Positions 1-12,479 of a stretch of DNA of 64,000 bases are shown here, piece by piece. The first letter of the stretch is position 1. Every line of letters starts with the position of its first letter. The notes under the pieces were generated by a model. The model saw only the letters and a list, made by a program, of their open reading frames with translations. It searched no databases and was not told where the DNA came from. The position numbers were made by a program, and so were the translations under genes. Source of the DNA: Ehretia macrophylla (taxonomy: Eukaryota; Streptophyta; Magnoliopsida; Boraginales; Ehretiaceae); the NCBI GenBank assembly GCA_037974665.1, contig CM075768.1, forward strand, positions 14,871,001-14,935,000, written 5' to 3'.

Positions 1-1488
1 AGGTTGCGCAACCCCAAGACAAGCCCACAAGAAGCAAGATATCAAATAACACGTAAGAGGGTCGACAAAGTAGGCCGTCCTCGCATTTAAATGCAAAATG
101 AATCAACATATACACGAAATAGCATTATAGTATCAAAAGTAGCAATCAACATAACTTTTCCCCACAATCAACTCAAATAGCTTTATTATACTTTAGATAA
201 ACAACATAATACATGACAACTCAACAACAAGCTCTAAATACATCAAATATGGCCAAATACTAATTTTTCCCTTTCTTTAACCAAGCTTTCCTTCTCCTAT
301 GTGCAATTCAAGATTTCCAAACCATATCTTACTCATACTACAATCCTAATTAAGTCAAAAGACACCTATTAAGATCATAAAAACCCATTTAAAAACAAAA
401 GCTCGGGAAGGCCCCGAGCGAGTTTTAACTACAACTACACTAACCGAACCCCAATTTCGCGTAACGAAAGCACCAAAAGTGCTTCCATACCCCAAAGATA
501 CCCAAACCAAGGCCCAAACATGCCCGGATTGCACAAAGAGAAAAGTCCCCTTTTAAAGTTGACTAAATTTGTAATTTAACTCGGATTTGGGCGATTTAAC
601 TTCACGTAGCCTCCCAACTAGCTTCACTAGGGTCTAAAGCATCTGATTGAAGTCTCAATTCAAGCTAATTAGTAAATTTTCTCAAAACCCTAATTCTACG
701 CACTATTCATCATCTTCTTTCTTCAATCTCAGCATTCAACCATGGAATTCCTTACCAAGCTATGAAAGTTAACTCTATAGGCCCTAATAAACACATTATA
801 ACCATTCATAACAAGTTTTATAGCTATAATTGACAAACCAAGAAAATTCAACATATGAGCATAAACTTTGAAAGCAATAAAATGCATCTCCCTCACAAAT
901 TAGATGATGAAGACAAGAGGTTGAAGCTCCCAAGTACACTAAAAGCCTTCCCAAGCAAGCCAAGAGCTCAACTCCAAGGTTTGATGAATAATTTTTTCCT
1001 CTTTTTTCTCCTTGAGGTGGTCGGCCATGGGGGGGGGGGGGGAGGGGGGGGACACAAGGGGAATGTTTTTGGTTTGTTTGAGGAGTTGTTTTTGTTAAAT
1101 GGTAATAACTTTAATATATGACTACATATGTGCAATAAGTTATGGTCAAATGCTACATAAAACTTGCTCAAATGAGCTTAATTACCAATCAAATGCTAAC
1201 TAAGTCAAAACTAAGGTTGTTCGTATGTAACACTATTCAAATGAAGCAAAACTATTTTCCAAACGCATGCTCCCGAGCTCGAAAGTTCAAAATGACAAGG
1301 TCTCAATTCTTTTTATATGTCATATGACTTAGGAAAAATATTAAATCAAACTTTTAAAACGGTCAAAAATCTTATGAATAGTAACCTCGAAATAAAGTAA
1401 TTAAGCAATAAAAGTGATGCACGTAAGAATGCTCAAGTAAGTATGCAACAGTTATAAAGAAATATATGATAAAATCTCGGGCGTCACA
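1..1488. repeat. 3' part of a long LTR (copy A)
   Basis: This is the left-truncated copy of the LTR seen complete at 29389-31920. Position 1 corresponds to 30415 there, and the two run in parallel to the same end, GGCGTCACA followed by TATTA. It holds a G-run (about 1029-1051) and no convincing coding sequence. The complete copy begins TGTAACGCC and ends GGCGTCACA, which is the LTR style of several plant Gypsy lineages; that family assignment is inference because no internal domain is present. Whether copy A is solo or part of a full element cannot be seen. Confidence 0.75.
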
Positions 1489-2339
1489 TATTATCTGCTT
1501 TAGCCATGTAAGATATACAAATTGTTTCAGTCATATCTAAATGCTAGAAATTGGATATTATAGGGCTTTGCATAAATCTTTCCTTTTGTTTCAGTTTCTT
1601 GGGAGCTTCCTTCAGTTAGGTACACCAGCTTGCATAGTTTCCTCTGTCCAATTCATTTAATTTAGTTGATTTACCGCATGGAAGAAAAGTCTGAAGTACG
1701 TGACGAAGAGTAAGATTATGAATGGGATCGTCTGGCTAAGCAGTCATTTTGACATTTCTTGATCCTCTGAATCTTAACTTGAAGTAACATTTTTGCCAAA
1801 TTTGCTCTCTTCCTTGATTGTTGCAATCTTTTCCTCTGATATGTCCTTCCTACATTTTCCCCTCTGGCCAAGCAGAGTGTGTGAGCATGTGTGCTGTTTG
1901 TGAGTGTGTGTGTGCGTGTGTACGTGTGTGCGTGTGTGCTGTTTTTGTGTGTATTTGTGGTGTATAAGTGTGAGACATAATTATTTGAATAAAAAGACAA
2001 AAATCCCTTTTTAATCTTACAGAAAGACAAAAATGCCCTTTTAATCTTAAGAATTGTTTGGCAAAGACATGTGTTATGAGGGAATTTGGGTAAATCAAAA
2101 AGCTTATGGGGGATTGGGGGACTTTGGGCTTTATGGATAAACTCATAGGGAGGGGGGGGGGGGTTTGGCATTTGCTCCTCCAACAAGTATGTTATATATA
2201 ATGATTTTGAGACTCCATGTTCTGATTTAGAAAAAAGAAAATAAAATGATATAGTTATCGACTTTATTGTTATTGTAATGCGAGTTTTAATGATATCATG
2301 TTCTTAATTCTGGGATTGCTATATAGCTACTTCCTGCAT
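1489..2339. other. Non-TPS sequence upstream of TPS copy A
   Basis: The segment starts with TATTA, the repeat flanking the LTR, and runs to the lost exon 2 acceptor. Homology to TPS copy C starts only at about 2166, just after a G-run (about 2151-2163), so the left part is foreign to the original TPS promoter. A short acidic frame from 1679 is closed by TAA after 11 codons in both units and is not recognised. No promoter or exon 1 is visible. Confidence 0.6.
1878..1950. repeat. GT-rich microsatellite
   Basis: An imperfect (GT)n tract with interspersed GC and GA steps. Unit B has a shorter version at about 32309-32370, so the tract has changed length since the duplication. Confidence 0.8.
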
Positions 2340-2590
2340 AAAATGACGATATCAGCAAGATAAGGGAATTGGTAGAAAAAACTCGAAGAGAAGTACAAAG
2401 AAGAATGGAACCATTAGACAAACTGAAATTGATAGACACACTTGAGAGGCTTGGAATTGATTACCTTTTCGAAGAAGACATCAATACATTACTTGAAGGG
2501 TTTGCAGAAGGGCAACCAGATGATAAGATCTGCAGACCACTGCATTACGTTTTCAATTGCTGCGACACAGCGGCTACAAGATTAGTCTCG
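2340..2590 (+). pseudogene. TPS copy A exon 2 (frameshifted)
   Basis: The exon encodes the start of the N-terminal alpha-helical domain, with the TPS signature RRMEPLDKLKLIDTLERLGI followed by FEEDINTLLEGF. Compared with copy C (55836-56084) it has an extra TA after CCAGATGA, so the reading frame leaves the TPS frame at QPDDK and stops. The acceptor is CAT instead of CAG, and the donor after position 2590 is CT instead of GT. Unit B shares the TA insertion and the CT donor, so these arose before the duplication. Confidence 0.93.
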
Positions 2591-2838
2591 CTATAATTCT
2601 TTTCATGCACATTTTCCACTTCAATACTCTATATGTTGATAGTTTTTTGGGGTTTGTGTTTGTTAGCATATATACATACCGCGTATATGTGTATACACGG
2701 TATGTACGCGGCATGTATATTCGATAACACTATGATACATGAATCGTTTACAATAGAGAAGTATGGCCATTTAAGGTGTAACCTGCAAAGTTCCAAGCCT
2801 GGTAATTATTAAATTACCATCTCAACCATAAAGTTTAA

Positions 2839-3288
2839 CATAGTGTTTGGATTGCACAAAGGAATGGAAAGGAAAGTAAAGTGGAGGAAAAAAAATAAAG
2901 GAAATGAATTACTTTGTTTGGATTGGAAAAAAATAATAATAGAAAGGAAAGGAAAGGATCTTATGATTTTTTGTTTGGATTGAAAAATGAAAGGAAAGAA
3001 AAAGGATCATTTTAGATGTAAAATTACTTAAGTACCCTTTTTTATTTTTATAATCATGAGATATGTAGAGATAAACAAAATATTTTGTGATGAAACCTTT
3101 CATTTCCCCTCCAAATACCCCAAATAGGAAGGTTTGAAAAACCAATCCAATTAAAGGAAATGGAAGGATTTTCGTACTCCTCCATATCATTTACTTATTT
3201 CAAAATTGCAATCCAAATAAGGGAAATGATTCCTTATCCCCTCATTTTCCTTTACTTTCCTTTAAAAATGTGAATCCAAACAAGCGTG
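2839..3288. mobile_element. MITE in TPS intron 2 (copy A)
   Basis: A roughly 450 bp non-coding element with inverted ends: CATAGTGTTTGGATT at the left and AATCCAAACAAGCGTG at the right. GGAAAGGAAAGTAAAG near the left end is mirrored by CTTTACTTTCCTTTAAA near the right. Copy C lacks it: the intron there reads AAGTTTAAAAGGTGAAGTG, an empty site. The target duplication is not clear, so the superfamily is open; hAT-like or PIF-like are possible. Confidence 0.75.
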
Positions 3289-4403
3289 AAGTGCACAAAA
3301 CCTCCTTATATTTTTATTAAAGTGCACAGGAACCCATGTTCTTTTAAAAATACGTAGAACCCCTTGTGATTTTTTAAATGCAGCACAGTTACCCCTCTTT
3401 ACTTTTCCGTCAACTTTGTTGACGAAAAATAGTAAAAGACATAAATAACTCTATTTTCATTTTTTTTTCCTTTTACTTAATTATCTATAAACATATGCAT
3501 ATATATTTAATATACATTAAAACAAAAAGATGATATGTATATATACACACACACACATAGCACACTGGAAAAAAAAAACAACATATATACATATTTTATT
3601 GCAACATTGATGACTGTTTGATTTTTTTTTGTGAAAAGTTTATTTTAGTAAATGAATAAACATATTTTATTACAAAATTGATAAAAGAACAATCCTAGTT
3701 GCAAAATGGGTGTGTGTCATATACTTGCGGTTAAAACTAACGATATTTTTTTACGAAAAGACTAACCCTGATGTGTTTTGAAAATTACAAGAGGTCCTGT
3801 GCACTTTTAAAAGTACATGGGGGTCCTGTGCATCTTAAAAAAAATATTGGGGGTTCTCTGCACTTCACCCAAGTTTAAATTGTCAAAAAATAATTGTATT
3901 ATATTATTTATTACCGTCAACACATCCTCTTATGGGCATGCAAGATTGTTTTCATTGAGCATTTCACATGGACATTTTTTTAAATAGACGGTCACGAGAC
4001 TTGAACTCAAGATCATTTAGCAAATACTATATTAAATGAGCACTTTATTTAAAAGTTTAAATTGTTAAAAATGAGTTTTAGTAAAATGATTTATTATCTT
4101 CAATAGTATATATTGTAATCATCAAAATGGAAATTTTTTTAAAACAAAAGATATTGTTACTGATATTAGTTGTAATCACAATTAACTGTAAGAATCAATA
4201 CTTTATGTGGACAAAAAGTTTATTCTTAGATATTTTATGAGAAGATCTCATATGACTATTATATTAAGTATGTATTTTACATTTTATGATAGTTTGTAAA
4301 GCTGTTGGAAAACCAAAAATGTAAAATTGCTGGTAGTGATACTTATCATTGATTTTACGTACTTAATTTGTTCATTACACGCTTGTATATAACTATGTGA
4401 CAG
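3289..4403. other. TPS copy A intron 2, rest
   Basis: AT-rich intron sequence with no coding potential. Copy C matches it from about 56360 to 57296, where the copia element interrupts copy C. Unit B has lost nearly all of it. At about 3985-4090 there is a segment with a tRNA B-box-like motif on the minus strand (GAGTTCAAGTCTCGTG), repeated in copy C at about 57036-57140; it resembles a degraded SINE. Confidence 0.6.
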
Positions 4404-4776
4404 ACGTTTTCGAAAAATTCATGGACATCAATGGGAACTTCATAGATTTCTCGAGTAGTGACGTTTTAGGATTATTGAGCTTATATGAAGCGTCGTACTT
4501 GGGCGCAAACGATGAAGAAATACTGACACAGGCCAAGGAATTTGCTGGATTTCACCTGAGAAATTCAATTTCTTTGTTGCCTCCCCGACTTCATGAACTA
4601 GTTTCGTAAGCCTTAGAGTTTCCGAGGCACCGGAGGATGGTGAGGTTAGAAAACAGAAGGTACGTAAAAGAGTATGGTCAAGAATGCCACCACAGTTTGG
4701 ACATTTTGAAACTGGCAAAATTAGATTATAATAAGGTTCTAACACTACACCAGATGGAATTGGCCGAAGTAACAAG
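4404..4776 (+). pseudogene. TPS copy A exon 3 (one nonsense codon)
   Basis: 373 bp, the usual size of TPS exon 3. It starts AC after a CAG acceptor, which joins the single G left by exon 2 to restore Asp in DVFEKF. Landmarks are LLSLYEASYLG, EEILTQAKEFAGFHLR and RLENRRYVKEYG, then LKLAKLDYN with a QMEL motif close to the end. One TAA at 4607-4609 replaces a codon that is CAA (Gln) in unit B (VSQALKFP), a C to T change. The donor AG/GTAATG is intact. Apart from that codon, this is the best preserved copy of this exon in the window. Confidence 0.93.
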
Positions 4777-5201
4777 GTAATGGCATCTGTTTTCTTTCGT
4801 CTTTTTACCCTTATTCCTCACTTTTTTAGGTTGTTCCGGGACGGATGTACTTACCACTAGTGGAACCAGGCACTAGAAATCAGAGACACTATAGTGGCAA
4901 AGTTAGTAAATAGGGGTTGGGTCGCTCATTTATGCATAAATGTTTTGTTCAAATCTTAAAACGTAGTTGACTTTATGTTTAAAATTAAATTTTTTATGAT
5001 GACAAATCATAATATATTATAATTAAATCAATATTAATTTAAGTACATTCTTTTAAAAATGTTATTTATGTCATATTCAACAAATAAAAATTAGAAATCC
5101 AATTCAAATTGAGATAAAAGAAAGTTCCAAGCATAACATGTATAAATTAAAATAATAACCTATACATAAAAAAAATATAAAAAAATGGGCTACTGTACAC
5201 G
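4777..5201. other. TPS copy A intron 3 left of the CACTA element
   Basis: AT-rich intron; no gene or known repeat recognised. It ends in ACG, the 3 bp target duplication of the CACTA element. Confidence 0.7.
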
Positions 5202-5690
5202 CACTACAAAAAAAACCCTGGATTTTGCGAGAGATGACTCCCCTCACCGTGCCGTCGCAAATTTGGAATTTGCGACGGCACGGTGAAGGGAAATGTCCAT
5301 CAGACACGAGGTTGTTGCCAAAATCGTTCCCCTTACCAAACCCACAATTTTGGCGACGGCTGCCAAAATATCTCCATCCCGTCTCCAAATTCTCCGTCAC
5401 CATGCCCTCGCCATCCTTTCCCGTCTCCAGGCCGTCACTACAGTTTGCCGTCACCGAGCCCTCGTCAACTGGAGCCGTCCCAAAACTGTCACTAAATTTC
5501 TCGTTGCTAAGCCCTCGCCAAGTTTCCCCTCACCCGACTGTTACCAATGATTGTTGTCACCGATCACTCGCCAACTTAACCTCTCACCAAACTGTCACAA
5601 AAATTCTCGTCGCCAAGCTTTCGTCAAACTTTCCCCTCGCCAATCCATCACTAACCGTTCCCTTCACTAAGCCCTCACTAACTTAACCAT
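5202..5690. repeat. CACTA left subterminal repeats (copy A)
   Basis: About 490 bp rich in short repeats of the CGTCACC, CCCTCRCC and GTCGCC type, including an inverted pair around 5264-5285 (CCGTCGCAAATTTGG against AATTTGCGACGG). Such arrays are the usual binding region of the TnpA-type protein in En/Spm elements. Binding here is inference. Confidence 0.8.
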
Positions 5691-5910
5691 TCCATCTAAT
5701 TTAACGAGTCATAATTCCTTCAAATTTTTTTGAATATTATCCCAAATTGAACATGTTTGATATGTGAAATTCATTTCAAAATAATGCTGCAAATACGATA
5801 TGCTATATTTAATTAAAATATAGATTGTTATTTAAAACTATTACGAAAAGAAATGTCTTGTACATGGTAGTGTATTAAACATCAAACTACAGGTTTATCA
5901 TTATAACAAA

Positions 5911-7595
5911 TTAATCTCCATTTTTATCACTAGGTGAAGATGAAGAATGTTGCTCTTCAGGTTGACCACATATTTTTGCGTAGAAGACTTCCAACACTTC
6001 GTTGTGCTTCTTTATTTGTTACTGAAGTTGATTGATTAACTGGCCCTGACTTTGTACTGTTTCATTCAAATTCATTGTGGCTCTCATAACGGCGTCATTC
6101 AGTTGTTCCTCAGTGATCACACGTCAAGGCTGAGTTGCAGTGTTTGTGATAGACTCAACTGAAACCTGAGAACCTACCCCATATATCCGACCTTTGCGTG
6201 GTGGTCCAACAGCCTGTAAAAATACTGCGTTCTGATCCATAGGCGTAGGGTTCGAGTTTGATTCCGATGCATTCCTGGCCGTTTGGAGCATTTCGTCGTA
6301 ACGAGCCTACGAAGACATTAGTAAATTTGTTGCACAAACATTAATTTCTCATCTACACAAACTTAATATTGAAACACACAATATACAGGTATTACATCTG
6401 CATTTAATGCATTTACTCGTCAATAAAAAAAGGGCCAGAGTCTCCTCTGTATTTCGGACTTTTCCCAATAACCTGTTATGGAATAAAGCTAACCAAATAC
6501 AAAGTATCCAAGCTGATCCAGTACCACACTTATCCTCAACATATTATTCATGTGCTACTACAACCCTAAGGAGATATTTTCAAACATTGTATAACACAAG
6601 AGGGTACAACATGTAACCATGTTCCATTTGTGAAATGTTTGTTCAAATCATAGCTACATTCGTGCTCATACATCACTAAGTATGTACTCCCTCTGAAAGC
6701 GTTAATATTATCATCCATATAATTCAACAATTACTATGATAATTGTACAATAGTTTTCATAATATATATTGCATTAACATTTCATACCCTGAAATATTCG
6801 AACCATAATTTTCTTGTATCACTTGGGACCTGTCTGTATATCAATCACGGCTCTACATACCTGTCATGTAGAGCTCTTGAAACACCTTTGATGGCGTTAT
6901 ATGGGTCCCATCTATACAACATAACATAATCCAAATATATATATATTATGGTAAAAAAAAAGAATATTTAAACTTCAAAATTGAAGTGATACATACCCGT
7001 TTCCTACGACCTTCAAACAGCGTCGCTTGTCATTTTGCCAAACCGTATAATCGATTAGAGACTGGAATCCATAAAATTGACAATCTTCGATGCCTGCAAC
7101 TCGTCTGTCAGCAGCATGCGAGGACTCGGGCATATTAGAAAATTGCGCACCACCGGGCATTGAAGAGCCATCACTACCTACACATAAATCCTCTAACTCA
7201 TGTGACAATCCAGCTAATGAACAGTGTAGTACATTATGACTGGTGGACGTAACTTGTACATAAGGCTGCTCTTGTTGGGTTTGCGCATCGTCTAGGATCC
7301 AATGTCACATTCCCACTGATGAATTAGACGAACCACGCCTAACGACCACAGGGACATTGCCAGCTCCACGGTCAATAGTTGTATGTGCACTTGTGGATCC
7401 ACGACCACTTGCATGATACGCACCTATAAATCCACGACCACCTAATGGCATAGCGTCATTCGGTCCAACTGGAGTAAATTGCTGCGTCTCGGGCACCGTG
7501 CCAGTTGTATGAGTTGAAGATGTCCTTTTTCCTAACAAACTGCTCTACTTCAGTTGTTTTTTCCCCTTGCGAGTTGGATCTTTACCACCTCCCAT
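5911..7595 (-). pseudogene. CACTA second gene (tnpA / Ptta-En/Spm type), copy A
   Basis: The minus-strand remnant starts at ATG 7595 (GGGKDPTRKGKKQLK) and meets TAG after about 16 codons where unit B continues. Downstream pieces include a Ser/Thr/Gly-rich stretch (7305-7538) and a segment at 6975-7208. The C-terminal region at 5911-6340 corresponds to the helical, Gln-rich tail that is open at 35093-35473 in unit B. The exon with the Ptta/En/Spm transposase motif, present in unit B at 36225-36428, is missing: the sequence jumps at about 6692, removing roughly 0.6 kb. The product would be a subterminal-repeat-binding accessory protein. It is not functional. Confidence 0.75.
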
Positions 7596-7722
7596 TGCTT
7601 ATTTTGACACAATAGAATTAGAATACATAAATAATATATATATATTGGAAAAATATAATTATGTAACAAAACATACCATAACTATCATAGATCTATGTAT
7701 AATACTTGTAATAATTGATTGA

Positions 7723-10700
7723 TCAATTGAAAGAAAAACATGAAAAATATCCCTCATCCTCATCATCATCATCATTGTCATCATCGTCATCATCATCATC
7801 ATTTGGGTCACTATCATCATCATTATCATCACCATCATCATTTGTTTCATGCCCATCTTCTTCGTCATCTACATATTCTTCTACATTTCCATGTTCGTAA
7901 TTAAGATCTTCTCTTATTATTTAAGTGTCTAGAACCGAATAATTAATATATGCATTAGAATCAAAATCATTTGGTTCAACTATGGACACATTCTCTGATC
8001 CGATTGAAAACTTATGTTATCATCCACATCTATCTCCTGTCTGTCCATGTCATAGAAATGTCTTGGATGGATTTTAATGACGGCCACCCAATCAACTCAT
8101 TCTCTTTTGGCCCTTGGATATACACAATAGTACACTTGTTCGGCTTGATCTGCCAAGACAAACGGTTCATACTTGGGATATATTTTTTTCACGTTCACCT
8201 CAACCAATCCGGTCTTGTGATTGGACTTCACACCTTTATCATTTGTGGTATCATACCAATCGCACATAAAAAGAACAACTCTTGTATGTTGTAACGTTGG
8301 ATTAGGATATTCAAGTTCAATACTATCCTTCGAAACACCTTAGTACCCTATTTCCCCAGCTGTACCATCGCCTGTACCTCTTACGAACACTCTACTATTG
8401 TTCATGGATTTTGAAGCCCTATATTCGAATGTAGAGAACCTGTATTTATTTACCATGTATCTACACCATTTGTGGGCCTTTCTGTGTGGCCATTTGGAGA
8501 GATATTTCACACAATCGTCTACGTCATACCTATCTCTTAACTACAATACGATTACATTTAGTTAATACTCAAATGGCAGTGCCCTTAATGAATAGCCAAA
8601 AATTGCATATGTACTGACCTAGCCATATAACCATCTCGGGAAAGATCTGTCATTATGCAACTGTCTATCTCTTTGGTTAATAGGGCCATATTGTTGTTCC
8701 AAGTCTTCCTCAAACAATCTATATCAAATTCGTAAAGCTTCTCATTAAACAAAATGTGTGTGATAATCCCAACGGAGGAAATTGCATACCAAATCGTTGC
8801 AAACATACATGATATATGGCTGCACCTTTGGGCAATTCATGAGTACATATAAGTGCGCCAACTGGAGATCATCTTCCAGTAGTGAGACCTCTGCATCTGT
8901 CCTAATTGGATAACCCGGAGAAGTAAATATAGATAAGCAACCCTCAGGATAGTCCACCTCGTTATACTAGTTGTTTCGACTTAACCTTCTGCTTTTAGTT
9001 GACACGTGTTGTTTAAAATAATATGAACAGAAAGTTGAAGTCTCTAGGACATGATAAGCTTCACAAATAGATCATTCCACACGCAATTTATTCTTAACTA
9101 TCCTCTTTAGGCCTTGCAAAAACCTCTCGAAAGGATACATCCACCGATATTGAATAGGCCCACAACATATCGCTTCATAAACCAAATGGACAGGTAAATG
9201 CTCAATTGAGTCAAAAAATGCAAGAGACAACATATTCTCCAATTTGCACAGTGTCATAACTATCTTATCTTGCATCCTTTCCAATTCGGTTCTTTGTAGA
9301 GTTGAACAACATAGATTGCTAAAAAATAAGCTTAGTTCAGCAAATGTTTCTGAAGCCTATTTCGGCATGAGCATACGTAATGCAATGGGAAGCAATCTCT
9401 TCATAAAGATATGACAATCGTGGCTCTTCATGTTTGACATTTTCAAATCTTTCATGTCGACACAATTTGATAAATTAGAAGCATAACCATCGGGAAATTT
9501 TATGCCTTCAACCTATTATAGGAGCACTTTTCTCTTTTCTCTAGGGAGTGTGTATACACCGATCTTCTTTGTATTGTCATCGCATAATTCTGGACGATTG
9601 CAAAAAATGGATATGTCTTTCCGAGCTTGAAGGTTTTCTTTTGTTTTACTCTTAACAACCATGATAGTATTGAAGACATTGTCGAAAATATTTTTCTCAA
9701 TATGCATCACGTCTAAGTTGTGATAAACAAAATGCGTCTTCCAGTATGGAAAATCCCAAAAAATACTTTTTTCGTCCAATTATGATCTATACCAAGCACA
9801 TGTAGCTTCTTGCAAGATCTCTCTTGGATTATTGGGAAATTTTTTACCCGTTCCCAAATTTATTGCCCAAATAATCGTGGTAGAGGTGTAGATGTCTCGT
9901 ACCTATCCTTTATAAATTTTTTCCTGTCACGTCTTAATGACTATTCTATGGTAAGAATTGACGATGACAGTCAAAGAATGAAGGCTTATTCCCCGCTAAT
10001 AAGCGAAAAGCTTTTGACTTTTTCATGCAAATAGGACACGATAACCTCCCATGTGTGCTCTATCCCGACAACATACCATAAGCCGGGAAGTCATTTATAG
10101 TCCACATCAACACTGCCCTCAAACAAAAATTAGTCTTCGTAGCAATATCATAACACAATGTCCCTTCCGACCATAGAGTAATCAATTCATCGATCAAGGG
10201 CTCTAAGTAGGCATCAATATTCTTACTGGGATGCTTGGGACTAGGAATAAGTACTGTCAAAAACATTACGGGATCCTTCATGCACATCCACGGTGGAAGA
10301 TTGGATGGGGTAATTATAACTGGCCAACAAGAATAAGGTTGCGCATTTGAACTGAATGGGTTAAAACCATCTGAACAAAGGCCTAGCCAAATATTTTTTG
10401 GTTCTGCAACGAAATCTGGATACACGCAATCGAAATATTTCCAGGCTTCGGCATCTGACGGATAACATATTTTGCCATCCTCCACATTGTGATTTTTGTG
10501 CCACGTCATATGTCTCGCTATAGCATTTGACATGTACAATCTTTTTAACCTTGGTGTCAGAGAGAAATACCTTAACTGTTTGTGGGAAATAGGCTTACCC
10601 TATTTTCTACAACCAGCTCTATCCTTGAAATGTGCATGGCCACAGCGCGAACAATTTTCCATGAGACTCCGATCCTTGTAAAAAAAGGTGCATCCATTTA

Positions 10701-11370
10701 CGCAAACATCAATCTTCTGATATCTCAATCCTAAAGGCTTGATTAGTTGCTTAAATCTATATAGGTTTTCAGGCAAGTTATGTTTCTCGGGCAACACTTC
10801 TATTAATTCTTCTATGAACCTGTTAAAAAGGGAGTTGCTCATATTATGCCCGGACTTCATATTCATGTATCGAGCCACAGCTGACAATTGAGTAAGTTTC
10901 GCACAACCATCAAATAATGGCCTATCAGCGGTATTCAACAACTCAAAAAATTCTTGTGCTTCCATGTTAGGTTCTTCATTAACCTCAACATTGTGATAGT
11001 TGGTCAACTGCGGACCGGCAGCGTCAAAAACCAATGTTCTGTAATTATTCGTTTCACCATTATATTGCTCTTGATTATATGTCCAAGTTTGTGCACTTGG
11101 AACATAATTGTTATACACATGTTCGCCTTGTGCAATCCATTAATAGTAAAAAGGCATAAAACCCTTCTGATACAGATGATCTACCACAGTTTTTATTGTT
11201 TGGAATTTTAAGTTCCGGCATCTTACACATGGACATCTTATCTTGTTGGCATCCATATAATAATGTTGTTTGCTTGCAAAGGATACAAAATCCGAAACAC
11301 CTTGGATAAAGGCCTCATTAAGATTACCATTAATCCATTTATGATACATCCATTCACGATTTGACTCCAT
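7723..11370 (-). pseudogene. CACTA transposase (tnpD-like, Transposase_21 family), copy A
   Basis: Minus-strand remnant of the catalytic transposase. The likely start is ATG 11370, giving MESNREWMYHKWINGN, the transposase-associated N-terminal domain with a Cys pair (CPCVRC). Then come the segment with ENCSRCGHAHFKD (10600-11118), the Transposase_21 core NLPPWMCMKDPVMFL (10060-10539), HNLDVMHIEKNIFD (9516-9779), the DUF4218-like LPVHLVYEAICCGP (9072-9284), a degraded DUF4216-like part (about 8040-8560) and a poly-Asp/Glu tail (7745-7875). Stops and frameshifts break it, for example TAA where unit B keeps Gln in FYYQW. It would cut and paste the element from the nucleus. It is inactive as it stands. 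Confidence 0.88.
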
Positions 11371-11810
11371 GAAATGATGCACTGAGCAATTTGATAAATG
11401 TTATTGCATTTTAAAAATTATGTAATAGATTATTAGGTAAAAGAGCTATATAATTCTATGAGCAAGAATTAGCATGCATGAGTTTCACAACATGACAAAG
11501 ATACACAACAAAACAATCCAAGAAGCAACATATTATTCAATGCAAAAAATGATATCTTTAAAAGATTGTGCAACTTAAAACTGATATGAAATTAACTTTG
11601 AATTATATTTGACAAATACTATTCAAATTGATAGACGGATACAAACCTTTTAATTCGGATAGAACAAGTCGAATTTGAAAATTCTAAAAAATCATGATAA
11701 ATTTCCCATATTAGCACATTTCTCAAAAATATATACACAAAAAATATGAAGTTAATATACATTGTTGAAAATATTGGATGTCACGCCACACACAGATCCC
11801 AATATAGAGG

Positions 11811-12470
11811 TAAAGTCCAGAGACAACAAACAGACAGAGTCTCCTCTGTACCGTGAATAATCCTATATCTGTACTCAAAAGATTTCCACAACAACAATAC
11901 ATTTTCAAAATGGCCCAAAGTACAATGTACAAGGTTACGCAACATAAATAAGTGACAACTCGACAAATATGAAGTTAGAATAATTCAATAAAACAATTTA
12001 ATAGTTGATTCGGCCTCGGACGTGATATTAGAATTTTTAATTTTATGGTTTACAAATATCTGAATTTGAAATCAACAACCACAAATAGTTAAGATAAAAA
12101 AAATCTGAAATTAAAAAAAATATCACCTAAATCTGTAAAGTCCGGACGCGACAAACAGACAGAGTCTCCTCTGTACCGTGAATAATCTGAGAACCTGCAC
12201 TCAAAAGATTTCCACAACAACAATACATTATAAAAATTACTCAAAGACATTTATATAAATCCATTTATAGTATAATGAACTACACAAAATGGCCCAAAGT
12301 ACAATGTACAAGGTTACGCAAAATAAATGTCACAACTTGACAAATATTCAAGTAGCATAATTCAATAAAACATTTTAATAGTTGATCCGGACTCGGACGT
12401 GACATTATATTTATAATTTTATGATTATCCGAATTTGAAATCAAAAAAAATAAAATTTCGGAAAAAAATA
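11811..12470. repeat. Tandem duplication of about 330 bp inside the CACTA element
   Basis: Two direct copies, about 11811-12139 and 12140-12470. Both begin near GTCC...ACAAACAGACAGAGTC and contain CTCCTCTGTACCGTGAATAA, AAAGTACAATGTACAAGG and CTCGGACGTGA. Unit B has the same pair at about 42327-42980, so the duplication is older than A/B. It lies between the transposase start and the 5' terminus, the region expected to hold promoter and leader. No ORF of interest. Confidence 0.8.
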
Positions 12471-12479
12471 TCCGAAATA

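Noticed and set aside
855..1327. ORFs of 60-90 aa within the long LTR
   Set aside because: They run through the G-run (poly-Gly/poly-Pro), differ in frame between units A and B, and match no known protein.
1679..1760. Short acidic frame MEEKSEVRDEE
   Set aside because: Ends after 11 codons with TAA in both units; too short and unrecognised to call a gene, though it could be a fragment of one.
1716..2186. 156 aa minus-strand ORF (His/Thr repeats)
   Set aside because: Produced by the GT microsatellite and G-run; the unit B version is interrupted and of different length.
2909..3190. Phe/Tyr-rich ORF
   Set aside because: Lies inside the intron 2 MITE; low complexity and not conserved in frame in unit B.
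5225..5690. Overlapping plus-strand ORFs near the left end of the CACTA element
   Set aside because: They cover the subterminal repeat array; the Pro/Ser-rich peptides reflect the repeats, and unit B does not keep the frames.
7659..7900. Poly-Met and poly-Ser ORFs over the TCA repeat
   Set aside because: These are wrong frames of the CACTA transposase acidic tail, which reads as Asp/Glu on the minus strand.
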